From assembly GCA_033239125.1 (NCBI GenBank), contig BSWB01000001.1, positions 22,161,501 through 22,225,500 on the forward strand: 64,000 nucleotides of DNA, in the 5' to 3' direction. The first letter of the stretch is position 1, and every line of letters starts with the position of its first letter. The translations under genes and the position numbers were made by a program. Shown here in pieces: positions 1 to 9,322 of the stretch. Source of the stretch: Fagopyrum homotropicum. Its lineage: Eukaryota > Streptophyta > Magnoliopsida > Caryophyllales > Polygonaceae. The notes beneath the pieces are model-generated. The model had not been told where the DNA came from, made no database searches, and was given only the letters and a program-made list of their open reading frames with translations.

Positions 1-615
1 AGCTCAAGTAGGATTGCATAGTCATGATGATGGAAGATATGAGTTGCTTCCTACCGGCGTAGGAAAGGAGTTTAGCACTCCAGGATTGGATTCTTTTGGT
101 GATATTGGAGATGAATGGTTGGTAGTCAACAAGGCTTAGTTTTTGCTTTCTACAGGAACACCAAGGTAGTGAAAGAGAAAGTTTCCTTTGGTGAGGAGAG
201 TGTGGGGATGTGGTCTTGATTAGGGTTGGAAATGTCGTCCAGGAAAATTGTTGATTTGAAAAGGTTAATTAATTTTGAGTCTAGATAGGTAACCAAAGGA
301 GTCGATGGTTTGCTTTAAAGTGAGGATGGAGTTGAAATCGCCTCTGTATAAGAGCATAAGATCATCTACAAAAAAAAAGTTGGGTGATGTGTGGGTTGGA
401 GCATTTAGGGTGAAGGTTGAAGTTGGGGTTGGAGGTGTTGCTCTTGATCATGGAAGAGAGATATTCCATGGCAATGACAAAGATGGAGAAAGAGGGCAGC
501 CTTGTCTAAGTCCTCTAATGTCTTTGAAATAGCCTGCCAAGGAGCCACTGATATTGATAGAGAATGTGATTGTGGTGATGCATTTTTTGATGAGATGAAT
601 GAAGCTAGTGGGTAA
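1..615 (-). pseudogene. LINE (non-LTR retrotransposon) ORF2 RT fragment, downstream part
   Basis: Translation of the minus strand gives broken but recognisable plant L1-type reverse transcriptase. It contains the block FKDIRGLRQGCPLSPS, an FVDD-type active-site segment near 360-370, and a later segment resembling SYAGRKQLISSI near 30-60. The same blocks occur in the second LINE at 58.2-60 kb (GLRQG, FADD, SYAGRKQVITSI), which supports the family call. The reading frame shifts several times, so this is a dead copy. Its upstream RT part lies at 38316-38595, beyond elements E and A. It runs off the left edge of the window. Confidence 0.85.
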
Positions 616-638
616 TGTGATCGAACTTGCACCGTTGG

Positions 639-650
639 GCTCTGATACCA
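639..650 (-). other. Putative primer-binding site of element E (initiator tRNA-Met type)
   Basis: The minus strand reads TGGTATCAGAGC five bases after the TG...CA end of the LTR-like copy at 656-1053. This is the usual tRNA-iMet primer-binding site of many plant Copia elements. Position and sequence fit, but almost no internal region survives next to it. Confidence 0.55.
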
Positions 651-655
651 CTTGA

Positions 656-1053
656 TGTGATCGAACTCGATTCGAACACGAGGATCCACCGGCACAAGTT
701 AACAATCGGATTGGAATCAGTGAAATGGAACTCTCTCTTTTTTTTTGGATTTTGTGTTTTTGGATATGAAGAGCAAATTCCCTCGGCCTCTCCCTTTGGG
801 AATCCCTCAACTCGAATGAACTACCCTCGGAATCTCACTTTGGGGTTCGAACCTTCATTCCTCGGCCTCTCACCTTAGAACCACCTAATCATCTCACCTA
901 GATGTTTGAAAACTAAGCATCTCACCTAGAATTCGGGTTTTGTTTTAAAGCAAACAACAACTTTGAAAGCACAAAGGCTAACTTACTTCATTTAACTTGA
1001 CTTCGCTTTGAGTGAGCATTTTCGGCTTCATGTTGGGGCTCTCGGGGATCACA
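656..1053 (-). repeat. Element E, short LTR-like copy
   Basis: 398 bp running from TGTGATCCCC to GATCACA on the minus strand. Compared with the longer copy (1064-1170 plus 37393-38315) it keeps the downstream GGATCC/CCTCGG-rich part and the outer end, but lacks most of the middle, including the TATA-box region and the gene-like reading frame. Confidence 0.5.
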
Positions 1054-1165
1054 TCATCCTTGATGTGATCGAACTCGATTCGAACACGAGGATCCACCGG
1101 CACAAGTTCACACTCGGATTGGAATCGGTGAAATGGAACTCTCTTTTTTGGATTTTGTGTTTTTG

Positions 1166-1170
1166 GATAT
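1166..1170. repeat. Target-site duplication of array A, left copy (GATAT)
   Basis: GATAT directly precedes the TGATAACACG start of the first LTR and recurs at 37388-37392 directly after the last LTR end. Joining the flanks restores GGATATGAAGAGC, which exists uninterrupted at about 759-771 in the other copy of repeat E. Confidence 0.95.
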
Positions 1171-2995
1171 TGATAACACGATTTATAGCATAGTTTTAGG
1201 GTAACTTTTAGATAGAATTCCCGCTCAATCATGCATGATCTAGCACTAGTCCAATACGTTTTGCACTTAAAACATGTATTTTGTCGAAATAGACGTCTAC
1301 ACGGACTTGTGTGCGTTTTGTAGGTATTTCGGGAAGTTTAGAGCTAAAACGATGCGTCAAGGGATCGTTCATTTAGATGACACATCCTCCGACTCATTAT
1401 AACATACAAACAAAGAGCTAGGAGGACTCATGGAACCTTGCCAACTCTAGTCATGCACCAAACCACAGCTCAATGATCCAAGGCGAACTTTCTGCATAGA
1501 ATCACGGGTTCCTGAAGAACCACGGCCGTGGAAATGACCGTGGATTTTGCCAGATTCTCGTGACAGCTGTGCCACGACTCTCATGGCCAGCTCATGAAGA
1601 ATTTGTTATAAAAGTGGTCCAAAGATGGGTTGTTTGGGGGCAGCTGGGGGATGGAGTAGTTGGAGAGAGCTCACACATTATCCATTCCTGGAACAAAATA
1701 TATTCCAAGAAGAAGAAGGATTTTTCTAGGAAGGAAAGTGCAAGAAGAAGAAGGAAGGAGCCATTGAAGAAGAGAAGAGAAGACACACTTAGTTCTTGTA
1801 ATTCGGGTTTATTGCTAGGGATTTATGAACTCTTGAACCTTCTTTTAGAAGGATTGTAAGTCGTTCTAATTTCATCTTCAGATTTGGATTGTATTTGAAG
1901 TTCATTTGTTCATCTTCTTTCTTTCATTTTCTTGCAATGGAGTTTGTGATTCTATATTTGTTTGCTTTGATTCCCATTATGAATGTTGTAGGCTAATTTG
2001 ATGTGATTCTAGGGTAAAGAAAGGATGGTTATGGCTAGATCTATGATAGGACGGACTTAGATTTACTTTTGGATGATTTTAGTTCATGAACGTAGCTGCT
2101 GTTAGAAATCACGGGTAGTTCTTGAAGAACCACGGTCGTGGTTTCTGAAGAACAAACCGTGATTTTTCCTGGGTCGAAGGATCTTACCTTAGATTCATAA
2201 AATTGTTGAAACCCTAAGTTTTTGCTGAGTTTAACCTACTCTAGGGTATCCTAGTGTAGTGACTAAGTGTTAGGAGAGACTTACCCGGTAATCCTTTCCC
2301 TTAGAATCTAAAATAGCGAAATCTTAGGTAGTGGTGAACCTAACAAGTCGCCATTGGATTAGATGTGCTAGGAATGTTGATTTAAGACTTCCCTCTCCAA
2401 GACTTACCCGGTAAGGATAGGTTAGATCCCTAATTGACAATCCCGGTTTGTGAGAAAATTCCTAACCTTAGGTTCTTAGAGACTTACCCGGTAATAAGAC
2501 CTTAGGTGTGGATTAGTTGGATCATGAGACTTACCCGGTAATTGCTCCCAATTTAGAAACACCTAATCCCAACATATCAAAATCAATCCAAAGTATGAAT
2601 AGATAAATTGAGTTCTATGCCATAACCGGAATTTCCGACCCCTAGAATCCGTCTCTCTTTTTCCTTGATCAATATCTCGTTTGATTCGTTTATTTGTGCT
2701 GATTTTTGGTTTAGTTTGATTTATTGCTTTGCATGAGTTATGATCCTTGGTGTGATCACTTGAAACCAACAAAAACAATTGAGATTTTCTTCCTTTGTTT
2801 CTCTCTCTTCTAACCTTAGGTCTTCACTAAATTTAATCACAAAACCGAATCAATTTCACCTTAGTCTTTGCGTTCGACCTCGGAGTACTATCCATACTAC
2901 AAACGTCCCGTACACTGCGGGTGCGCTAGAAGTTAGGATAGTTAGAACGAGTATAAATTTAAGGCTTATTGCGTGCATACTCTTTTAGCGTAACA
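1171..2995 (+). repeat. Array A LTR 1 (full, 5' LTR of unit 1)
   Basis: 1825 bp, starting TGATAACACG and ending GCGTAACA. It holds a TATA box at 1607-1614, the palindromes CCACGGCCGTGG (1520-1531) and CCACGGTCGTGG (2130-2141), and four copies of a GAGACTTACCCGGTAA-type motif (2276, 2399, 2479, 2526). It differs from the last LTR at seven or more sites, for example CGGCCG rather than CGCCCG in the first palindrome. Confidence 0.95.
1607..1614 (+). promoter_or_regulatory. Putative LTR TATA box
   Basis: TATAAAAG lies 436 bp into the LTR and is followed by a purine-rich stretch. By position it would set the U3/R boundary near 1640. The same box recurs in every LTR of the array (for example about 10992 and 13071), so up to seven promoters may be present. 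Confidence 0.5.
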
Positions 2996-3001
2996 AGTTT
3001 T

Positions 3002-3019
3002 TGGCGCCGTTGCCGGGGA
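3002..3019 (+). other. Primer-binding site, unit 1 (tRNA-Asp)
   Basis: TGGCGCCGTTGCCGGGGA begins six bases after the LTR end. It is complementary to the 3' end of plant tRNA-Asp(GTC), the usual primer of Athila elements. Identical copies lie at 14466-14483 and 25929-25946. Confidence 0.9.
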
Positions 3020-3136
3020 CTAGGTCTAGATTGAGTCTATTTTGTGATTGTTTCTAGTGTAGATCTTTCTTGTCACTTTTGATCTCTCTTTGGTTTGTGT
3101 CTTTGCTTTTCAGGACATCTATTACTCTTTAGGTGT

Positions 3137-6100
3137 ATGCGAGGATCTCGTGGCAAGGATTTAGCTCCATTCGATCCCGAACCGGAGAAAACCCTTCGAT
3201 CTAGATCTAAGAACATCCGAAAAGAGAAAGAGATGGCCGGTAGAAATCTTCAAGCTGAATTGGATGAAGCCTTAGAGCAAATAAGGCTAAGAGATGAGCT
3301 CTTGGAGGAAGAAAGGAGACTTGCCAATGAGAGGCAAGAGGAAACTAGGAGGGAGATTGAGGAGATTAGGCAAGCCCTTGTACAAGGGGAGCTTAATCGC
3401 CGACAACCTCCACCTCCTCCACCACAACCGCAGCCGGCGGCCAATGTTAGGGTCGTTCCTATTGCTATTGAGGAGCCACAAACCCTAGGGAGGCGTATGG
3501 ATCCGGCGCAAAGAGCACACCGACCGGGTGTGAACCTAGGAGATCCCGCTACCCACAACTATGAACTCCGCCCTCAAGTTCTTCAAATGATCCGGCATAA
3601 TCAATTTGGAGGGTTGGAAGGAGAGTCTCCTCACCAACATTTGATGAACTATGAGATTTTGATGGAGACTCTTAGACCGCCAAGATTGGAGAGCAACAAC
3701 CATAAGCTAAGGGCCTTTTCCTTTTCTCTTAAGGACAAAGCCTTGGCTTGGTATCAATCTATTCCACAAGGGCGAGTTGGTACTTGGGAGGAGATGACAA
3801 CCGAGTTCTTAACCAAGTTCTTCCCACCATCCAAGACCACCGAATTAAGGGGAAAGATCAATGCCTTTGTGATGAGGGATAGAGAAAGTTTGTTCAAGTC
3901 TTGGGAGAGATTCAAAGACCTTCTCCTAGATTGCCCACACCATGGTATACCGAAGATTGAGCTATTGGAGATCTACTTCAAGGGGCTTGATGAAGATAGC
4001 CAATTCAAGCTTCAATCTCTTTCCGGTGGGACATTTATGGAGAAACATGTAGATGATGCTTGGGAGTTTGTGGAGAAGCAAGCTCTAGTGATTGAAAAGT
4101 ACTCTCATAGGAAGAACGAAGGAAGAAAGGCGGGAGCATATGAGGTGAGTGAGGTCACCATGAGCAATTTCAAGCTTGACGCCATCAACAACGAGTTGAA
4201 GTCCTTGAGAGAATTGTGTACTACCACCTTAAAGAGCCAAGCAACTCCTCAAGCGCCTCCACAAGCCAATTTGTCTTCCAAGGAGGAAGATGTGAATTAT
4301 ATGGGAAGGGGCAATTTCAGCAATTACCAAGGCCCAAGAAATTTCAACAACAACCGGCAATTCAACAATTACCGGCCAAACCACAACCATCCCGGATTTT
4401 CTTACTCTAACCCGGATGGAGCCTTGAACCCTCCCGTTTCCACAAGTACAACTCCATCACAAAGAGCTTCACAAGAACCTCCACCCGGTTTTTCTCAACC
4501 TACCAAGGATAGAACCGAAGTCATGTTTGAGCAATTGCTAGGAAGATTGAATGGACTTGAGAGCACCGTGACTTCAATCTCTAAGGCTCAAAAGGTCTTG
4601 GAAGCACAAGTCTTTCAAAAGGCGGGTGAAGCGCAGAGAGATCCGGGGAAGCTTCCCGGAAGAACCGAAGACAACCCAAGAGGCCAAGTGTTGGCCATCA
4701 CAACAAGGAGTGGGTTGAGCATGAAGGATCCTTTGCCCAAGGACCAAACTAAAGGAAAGCAAGTAGTGGTAGAAGAGGGAAGAAAGCAAGATGATGGAGG
4801 AGAAATCAAGGATGTAGAGCCAACTTATGTGGCACCGCCTCCATACAAGTCGCCACTACCTTTCCCACAATCAAGAGCGAGAGCTCGTTTGGACAATCAC
4901 TTTGGTAAGTTCCTTGAACTAATGTCCAAGTTGCATATTAACATTCCGTTTATGGATGCCATCTTAGGAATGCCGGCATATGGGAAGTTTTTGAAGGAAA
5001 TACTCTCCAACAAAAGGAAGCTAGAGGAGTATGGGGAGATAAGGATGACCAAGAGATCCTCGGAGTTGATCCAAACGATGAAGGAGGAAATGCCTCCCAA
5101 GCTAAGAGATCCGGGCTCTTTTTGCGTTCCAATTGGAGTAGGAGACGTGAAGTACGAGGCCCTTTGTGATCTTGGGGCAAGTGTAAGCATCATACCGCTT
5201 GCACTTAGCAACAAGGTCGGGCTAGGAGAGCCGAAGCCGGTCAAAATGACCCTCTATATGGCGGACCGCTCTATTACTCATCCGGTTGGGATTCTAGAGG
5301 ACATTCCGGTGCAATTGGGAGGATTCTATGTACCCATCGACTTTGTAGTGTTGGACATTCCGGCGGATTATCCGGTTCCTATCATTCTAGGAAGGCCCTT
5401 CCTAGCCACTTCCGGATGCTTGGTGGATTGCAAGAACGGGACTCTCTCCTTCAACATTGGAGAGGAGAACATCAAGTTCAAGCTGTCCACAATGATGAAA
5501 GGGCCAACCCTTGATGAAGATATCTTCAACATTGTCGAGCAAGAAGAATCTAGAGAAGTTGTAAGCTCGATCTTGATCAAGGACCCCTTGGAGAAGGTTC
5601 TTACCTTGAGTATGATGGAGGAGGACATTGAGGAGGAATGCAATGAAGAGATCAAGGCCTTGGAGGCTTTGGAAGAGGAGCCGAGAGTTGGATTTGGGAG
5701 CCATGAAGAAATTGTGAACAGCTGCAAATTCCACGGTCGAGATTTAGGTTCCACGGCCGTCAAACTCTCTGGACAACTCCGAGAAGCAAGCTTGGCAAGA
5801 ACCACGGCCGTGGAAGATGAACAAGCCGTGTTTCCAACCGTGGTTTCTCCTGAATCAACTTTTGATGGTGATCAAGCTTTTAGAAGCCAAGGAGAGTCTT
5901 CTTTTGCCTTGGATTCATCTCATCCAATCTTATTTGGATCGTCTTCAACCGATAAAGGTCCTCCCTCGCTTGAACTCAAACCCCTCCCCTCTCATTTAAA
6001 GTATGCATTCCTTGGTGATAATTCTACATATCCTGTGATTGTTAATGCATGCTTGAGTGATGATGAACTTGCTAAATTGCTGCATGAACTAAGATTGCAT

Positions 6101-6226
6101 AGGAAAGCCATTGGATACACTATTGATGATTTGGTTGGCATTAAGCCATCTTTGTGCATGCATAAGATAATGATGGAAGATAACCACAAACCCTCCATAG
6201 AACATCAAAGAAGATTGATCCTATAA
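3137..6226 (+). CDS. gag-pro: Unit 1 gag-protease polyprotein (frameshifted before pol)
   Basis: 1029 residues from the first in-frame ATG. Order: basic N-terminus; charged, coiled-coil-like segment (about 34-85, Glu/Arg-rich); proline run (about 90-99); retrotransposon gag domain (about 195-300, with the LAWYQSIP and EFLTKFFPPS type blocks); Asn/Arg-rich region without a CCHC zinc knuckle; aspartic protease with active site DLGAS (Asp678) and the later ILGRPFL block; then the N-terminal RT connector. The ORF ends at a TAA overlapping the ATG of the pol frame (TAATG). Unit 3 has one extra A at the equivalent place and reads straight through, so the stop is best explained by a 1-nt deletion near 6217. 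Unit 1 has Val where units 2 and 3 have Phe (about 5598). Confidence 0.9.
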   Translation: MRGSRGKDLAPFDPEPEKTLRSRSKNIRKEKEMAGRNLQAELDEALEQIRLRDELLEEERRLANERQEETRREIEEIRQALVQGELNRRQPPPPPPQPQPAANVRVVPIAIEEPQTLGRRMDPAQRAHRPGVNLGDPATHNYELRPQVLQMIRHNQFGGLEGESPHQHLMNYEILMETLRPPRLESNNHKLRAFSFSLKDKALAWYQSIPQGRVGTWEEMTTEFLTKFFPPSKTTELRGKINAFVMRDRESLFKSWERFKDLLLDCPHHGIPKIELLEIYFKGLDEDSQFKLQSLSGGTFMEKHVDDAWEFVEKQALVIEKYSHRKNEGRKAGAYEVSEVTMSNFKLDAINNELKSLRELCTTTLKSQATPQAPPQANLSSKEEDVNYMGRGNFSNYQGPRNFNNNRQFNNYRPNHNHPGFSYSNPDGALNPPVSTSTTPSQRASQEPPPGFSQPTKDRTEVMFEQLLGRLNGLESTVTSISKAQKVLEAQVFQKAGEAQRDPGKLPGRTEDNPRGQVLAITTRSGLSMKDPLPKDQTKGKQVVVEEGRKQDDGGEIKDVEPTYVAPPPYKSPLPFPQSRARARLDNHFGKFLELMSKLHINIPFMDAILGMPAYGKFLKEILSNKRKLEEYGEIRMTKRSSELIQTMKEEMPPKLRDPGSFCVPIGVGDVKYEALCDLGASVSIIPLALSNKVGLGEPKPVKMTLYMADRSITHPVGILEDIPVQLGGFYVPIDFVVLDIPADYPVPIILGRPFLATSGCLVDCKNGTLSFNIGEENIKFKLSTMMKGPTLDEDIFNIVEQEESREVVSSILIKDPLEKVLTLSMMEEDIEEECNEEIKALEALEEEPRVGFGSHEEIVNSCKFHGRDLGSTAVKLSGQLREASLARTTAVEDEQAVFPTVVSPESTFDGDQAFRSQGESSFALDSSHPILFGSSSTDKGPPSLELKPLPSHLKYAFLGDNSTYPVIVNACLSDDELAKLLHELRLHRKAIGYTIDDLVGIKPSLCMHKIMMEDNHKPSIEHQRRLIL

Positions 6227-8880
6227 TGAAAGAGGTGGTCAAAAAGGAAATCATTAAGTTACTAGATGCGGGGATTATCTACCCTATCTCGGATAGTAAG
6301 TGGGTTAGTCCCGTTCATGTAGTACCTAAGAAAGGTGGAATGACGGTAGTAACTAATGAGAATAATGAACTAATACCAACTAGGACGGTCACGGGATGGA
6401 GGATGTGCATAGATTATAGGAAGTTAAACATGGCCTCCAGGAAAGATCATTTCCCTCTCCCCTTCATTGACCAAATGCTAGAAAGGTTAGCTCAACACTC
6501 TCATTTTTGCTATTTAGATGGATATAGTGGATTCTTTCAAATCCCTATCCACCCCGATGACCAAGAGAAAACAACTTTTACATGTCCATGGGGTACCTTT
6601 GCATATAGGAGAATGCCATTTGGGTTGTGTAATGCACCCGCCACCTTTCAAAGGTGTATGATGGCCATCTTTTCGGAATACATAGAAAATATCATGGAAG
6701 TGTTCATGGATGATTTCTCTGTTTATGGTTCTTCTTTCGATGATTGCTTGGCTAATTTGTCATTAGTGTTGCAAAGATGTGAAGAGACAAATCTTGTCTT
6801 AAATTGGGAAAAATGCCACTTCATGGTAAGTGAAGGTATTGTGTTAGGACACTTGGTGTCTAACCGTGGCATTGAGGTTGATAGGGCTAAGATTGAAACG
6901 ATAGAGAAGTTGCCACCACCTACCTCGGTGAAGGGGGTAAGGAGTTTTTTAGGGCATGCCGGTTTCTACCGGAGGTTCATTCAAGATTTCTCTAAAATTT
7001 CTAAGCCTCTCACTAACCTACTAATGAAAGATGTTGATTTTGTCTTTTCCAAAGATTGTCTTGAAGCGTTTTGTAGGTTGAAGAACGCCTTGATCTCCGC
7101 ACCTATCATGCAACCTCCGGATTGGAGTCTACCATTTGAGATCATGTGCGATGCAAGTGATGTGGCCGTTGGGGCCGTTTTGGGGCAAAGGAAAGAAGGG
7201 CGTACTCATGCTATTTACTATGCTAGCAAGACGCTAGATGATGCCCAACTCAATTATGCTACTACCGAGAAGGAGTTGTTAGCGGTGGTGTATGCATTTG
7301 AGAAATTCCGCTCATACCTTGTTGGAGCGAAGGTCATAGTTTATACTGATCATGCGGCGATCCGTTATCTACTTACAAAGAAGGATGCCAAACCAAGGTT
7401 GATTCGGTGGATCCTTCTTCTTCAAGAGTTTGATTTGGAGATACGAGGTAAGAAGGGATCCGAGAACTCCGTGGCGGATCACCTTAGTAGACTCCCACCA
7501 TTGGAGCTTGGGAAAGACAACATCCCGATAGATGATTCATTCCGGGACGAACAATTGCAAATGATGGAAGAATGCTTGTCCCACGTGGCTAGAGGAAGTG
7601 AGCCATGGTATGCCGACATTGTGAACTACTTGGTGTGTGAGGAAGTGCCTCCCGGATTAACATATGCACAAAGGAAAAAGTTCTTCAACGATGTAAGGCA
7701 TTACTATTGGAGTGAGCCTCTTCTATTCAAGAGAGGCCCGGATGGGGTGCTTAGGAGATGCATACCGGAAGATGAAGTGGAAAGTGTGATCCGGCATTGT
7801 CACTCCTTACCATGTGGAGGCCATGCTAGCTCACACAAAACGTGTGTCAAGGTATTGCAATCCGGTTTTTATTGGCCTAACTTGTTTAGAGATGTGCAAG
7901 GTTTTGTAGCGGCATGTGATGCTTGCCAAAGGACGGGAAATATTTCAAGAAGGAATGAAATGCCCTTGAATAACATCCAAGAAGTCGAGATTTTTGATGT
8001 GTGGGGTGTAGACTTCATGGGACCATTCCCTTCTTCATGTGGAAATCTCTACATCCTATTGGCGGTGGACTATGTGTCAAGATGGGTAGAGGCCATCGCT
8101 TCTCCTACAAATGATGCCAAGGTGGTGGTGCGGTTCTTCAACCGAGTGATCTTCCCTAGGTTTGGAACACCAAGAGTGATCATTAGTGATGGAGGGAAGC
8201 ACTTCACAAATAGGAATTTTGGAGCACTTTTGGCTAAGTATGGGGTGACTCATAAGGTGGCAACACCTTACCACCCCCAAACTAGTGGTCAAGTGGAGAT
8301 CTCCAACCGAGAGATAAAGGCCATCCTAGAGAAGACGGTGTCTAGAACAAGGAAAGATTGGGCTATGAAGCTCGATGACGCACTATGGGCATATAGAACC
8401 GCCTTCAAGACACCTATCGGTACCACTCCCTACAAGTTGGTCTATGGCAAGTCTTGCCATCTTCCGGTGGAAATGGAGCATAGAGCTTATTGGGCCATTA
8501 AGTGGCTGAATTTTGATCTCAAGGAGGCGGGAGAGAAGAGATTGCTTGATATCAATGCCCTTGAGGAGCTCCGGTTGGAAGCCTATGAGAATGCCCGGAT
8601 CTACAAGGAGAGAACCAAGAGATGGCATGACAAGAGGATTGTCCCAAAGGAGTTGAGTGAAGGAGATTTTGTCCTTCTCTTCAACTCGAGGCTAAGGCTC
8701 TTTCCCGGAAAGCTCAAGTCAAGATGGACCGGGCCATATGTGGTGAAGAAGATCTTTCCCCATGGAGCTATTGAAATAGGAGGGGAGCATTGTGGAAATT
8801 TCAAGGTGAATGGGCATCGCTTGAAGAAGTATATTCCGGGAGCTCCGGTAGACATGATTGCCCCGCTTCACCTCGAATAG
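6226..8880 (+). CDS. pol: Unit 1 pol: RT, RNase H, integrase
   Basis: 884 residues. RT carries FMDD near residues 160-163. RNase H begins near residue 305 (CDAS, then TEKELLAVV, then TDHAA). Integrase shows the HHCC zinc-binding segment (about 523-570) and a D,D35E catalytic triad (about Asp596, Asp654, Glu691), then a C-terminal DNA-binding segment. No chromodomain is apparent. The frame is open throughout but is -1 relative to gag-pro because of the upstream deletion, so expression would need frameshifting or re-initiation at the overlapping ATG. The product would copy element RNA into DNA and integrate it. Only a few residues differ from units 2 and 3. Confidence 0.93.
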   Translation: MKEVVKKEIIKLLDAGIIYPISDSKWVSPVHVVPKKGGMTVVTNENNELIPTRTVTGWRMCIDYRKLNMASRKDHFPLPFIDQMLERLAQHSHFCYLDGYSGFFQIPIHPDDQEKTTFTCPWGTFAYRRMPFGLCNAPATFQRCMMAIFSEYIENIMEVFMDDFSVYGSSFDDCLANLSLVLQRCEETNLVLNWEKCHFMVSEGIVLGHLVSNRGIEVDRAKIETIEKLPPPTSVKGVRSFLGHAGFYRRFIQDFSKISKPLTNLLMKDVDFVFSKDCLEAFCRLKNALISAPIMQPPDWSLPFEIMCDASDVAVGAVLGQRKEGRTHAIYYASKTLDDAQLNYATTEKELLAVVYAFEKFRSYLVGAKVIVYTDHAAIRYLLTKKDAKPRLIRWILLLQEFDLEIRGKKGSENSVADHLSRLPPLELGKDNIPIDDSFRDEQLQMMEECLSHVARGSEPWYADIVNYLVCEEVPPGLTYAQRKKFFNDVRHYYWSEPLLFKRGPDGVLRRCIPEDEVESVIRHCHSLPCGGHASSHKTCVKVLQSGFYWPNLFRDVQGFVAACDACQRTGNISRRNEMPLNNIQEVEIFDVWGVDFMGPFPSSCGNLYILLAVDYVSRWVEAIASPTNDAKVVVRFFNRVIFPRFGTPRVIISDGGKHFTNRNFGALLAKYGVTHKVATPYHPQTSGQVEISNREIKAILEKTVSRTRKDWAMKLDDALWAYRTAFKTPIGTTPYKLVYGKSCHLPVEMEHRAYWAIKWLNFDLKEAGEKRLLDINALEELRLEAYENARIYKERTKRWHDKRIVPKELSEGDFVLLFNSRLRLFPGKLKSRWTGPYVVKKIFPHGAIEIGGEHCGNFKVNGHRLKKYIPGAPVDMIAPLHLE

Positions 8881-9288
8881 ACGCTCCCGAGTTTGGTCAA
8901 GCTAATGACCTTAAAGAAGCGCTTGGTGGGAGGCAACCCATTGGTAACATTTTTCCCTTTTCATTTTTACTTAGATTTTTCTGTTTTTGTGTGCTTTGTG
9001 TGTGTTTTGTATACTTTCGTGTGTGCTAGAAGCATTAGTGGCATTGGAAGCCTTTCTTGACATGTGAATGATGGTGATGAACCCCTCACCAATTAATGGG
9101 TGGAGCGGACGCGGGATTTGGACGGCTAGCGGTGCCTAGCGCGGATCCCGAGGCTTTAAAGGATGTTTGAGAGCTCTCTACCATGGTTGATAGGATCATC
9201 CAACATCAAGTCACTTGAGAATTCCCAAATACCATAGCAAACGCTTTTACATTGTGAGAACCTTCTTTCACTCTCTTTACTTGAATAC

Positions 9289-9322
9289 CACATTGGGGAC
9301 AATGTGTTTCTAAGTATGGGGT
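9289..9322 (+). other. Internal hairpin followed by PPT-like motif
   Basis: Stem CACATT/AATGTG encloses the loop GGGGAC (9289-9306). After five bases comes AAGTATGGGGT (9312-9322), the first 11 bases of the true PPT at 10541. The same hairpin-then-PPT arrangement occurs next to the 3' end of the tail and in element B. Confidence 0.6.

Larger units (their letters stand above)
616..1170 (-). mobile_element. Element E, left part: degenerate LTR-like retroelement
   Basis: This stretch sits inside the LINE and reads on the minus strand. It holds a 398-bp LTR-like copy (656-1053) and the first 107 bp of a second, longer copy (1064-1170 continuing at 37393-38315). Both copies begin TGTGATCCCC and end GATCACA on the minus strand, the TG...CA form expected of LTRs. 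They share a block with the words GATCCACCGGCACAAG and GAGCAAATTCCCTCGG, at about 680-790 in one copy and split by array A in the other. There is no coding capacity for retroelement proteins, so E is at most a deleted, TRIM-like derivative. Array A is inserted in its second LTR. Confidence 0.55.

Noticed and set aside
1560..1859. 99-codon open frame present in all seven LTRs of array A
   Set aside because: It recurs only because the LTRs are copies. It overlaps the TATA box, has low-complexity Lys/Arg/Glu composition and no family resemblance.
2276..2542. CRISPR-like array from regularly repeated 16-bp motifs in the LTR
   Set aside because: Spacing is irregular, the motif is too short, the genome is a plant, and the repeats recur in every LTR of two families.
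6205..6235. Programmed -1 frameshift or stop-restart between gag-pro and pol
   Set aside because: No slippery heptamer is seen and unit 3 has the uninterrupted frame, so a plain 1-nt deletion shared by units 1 and 2 explains it better. The TAATG overlap may be coincidental.
8077..8855. Minus-strand ORFs under gag and pol in each unit of array A
   Set aside because: They mirror the long sense frames and repeat only because the units repeat.
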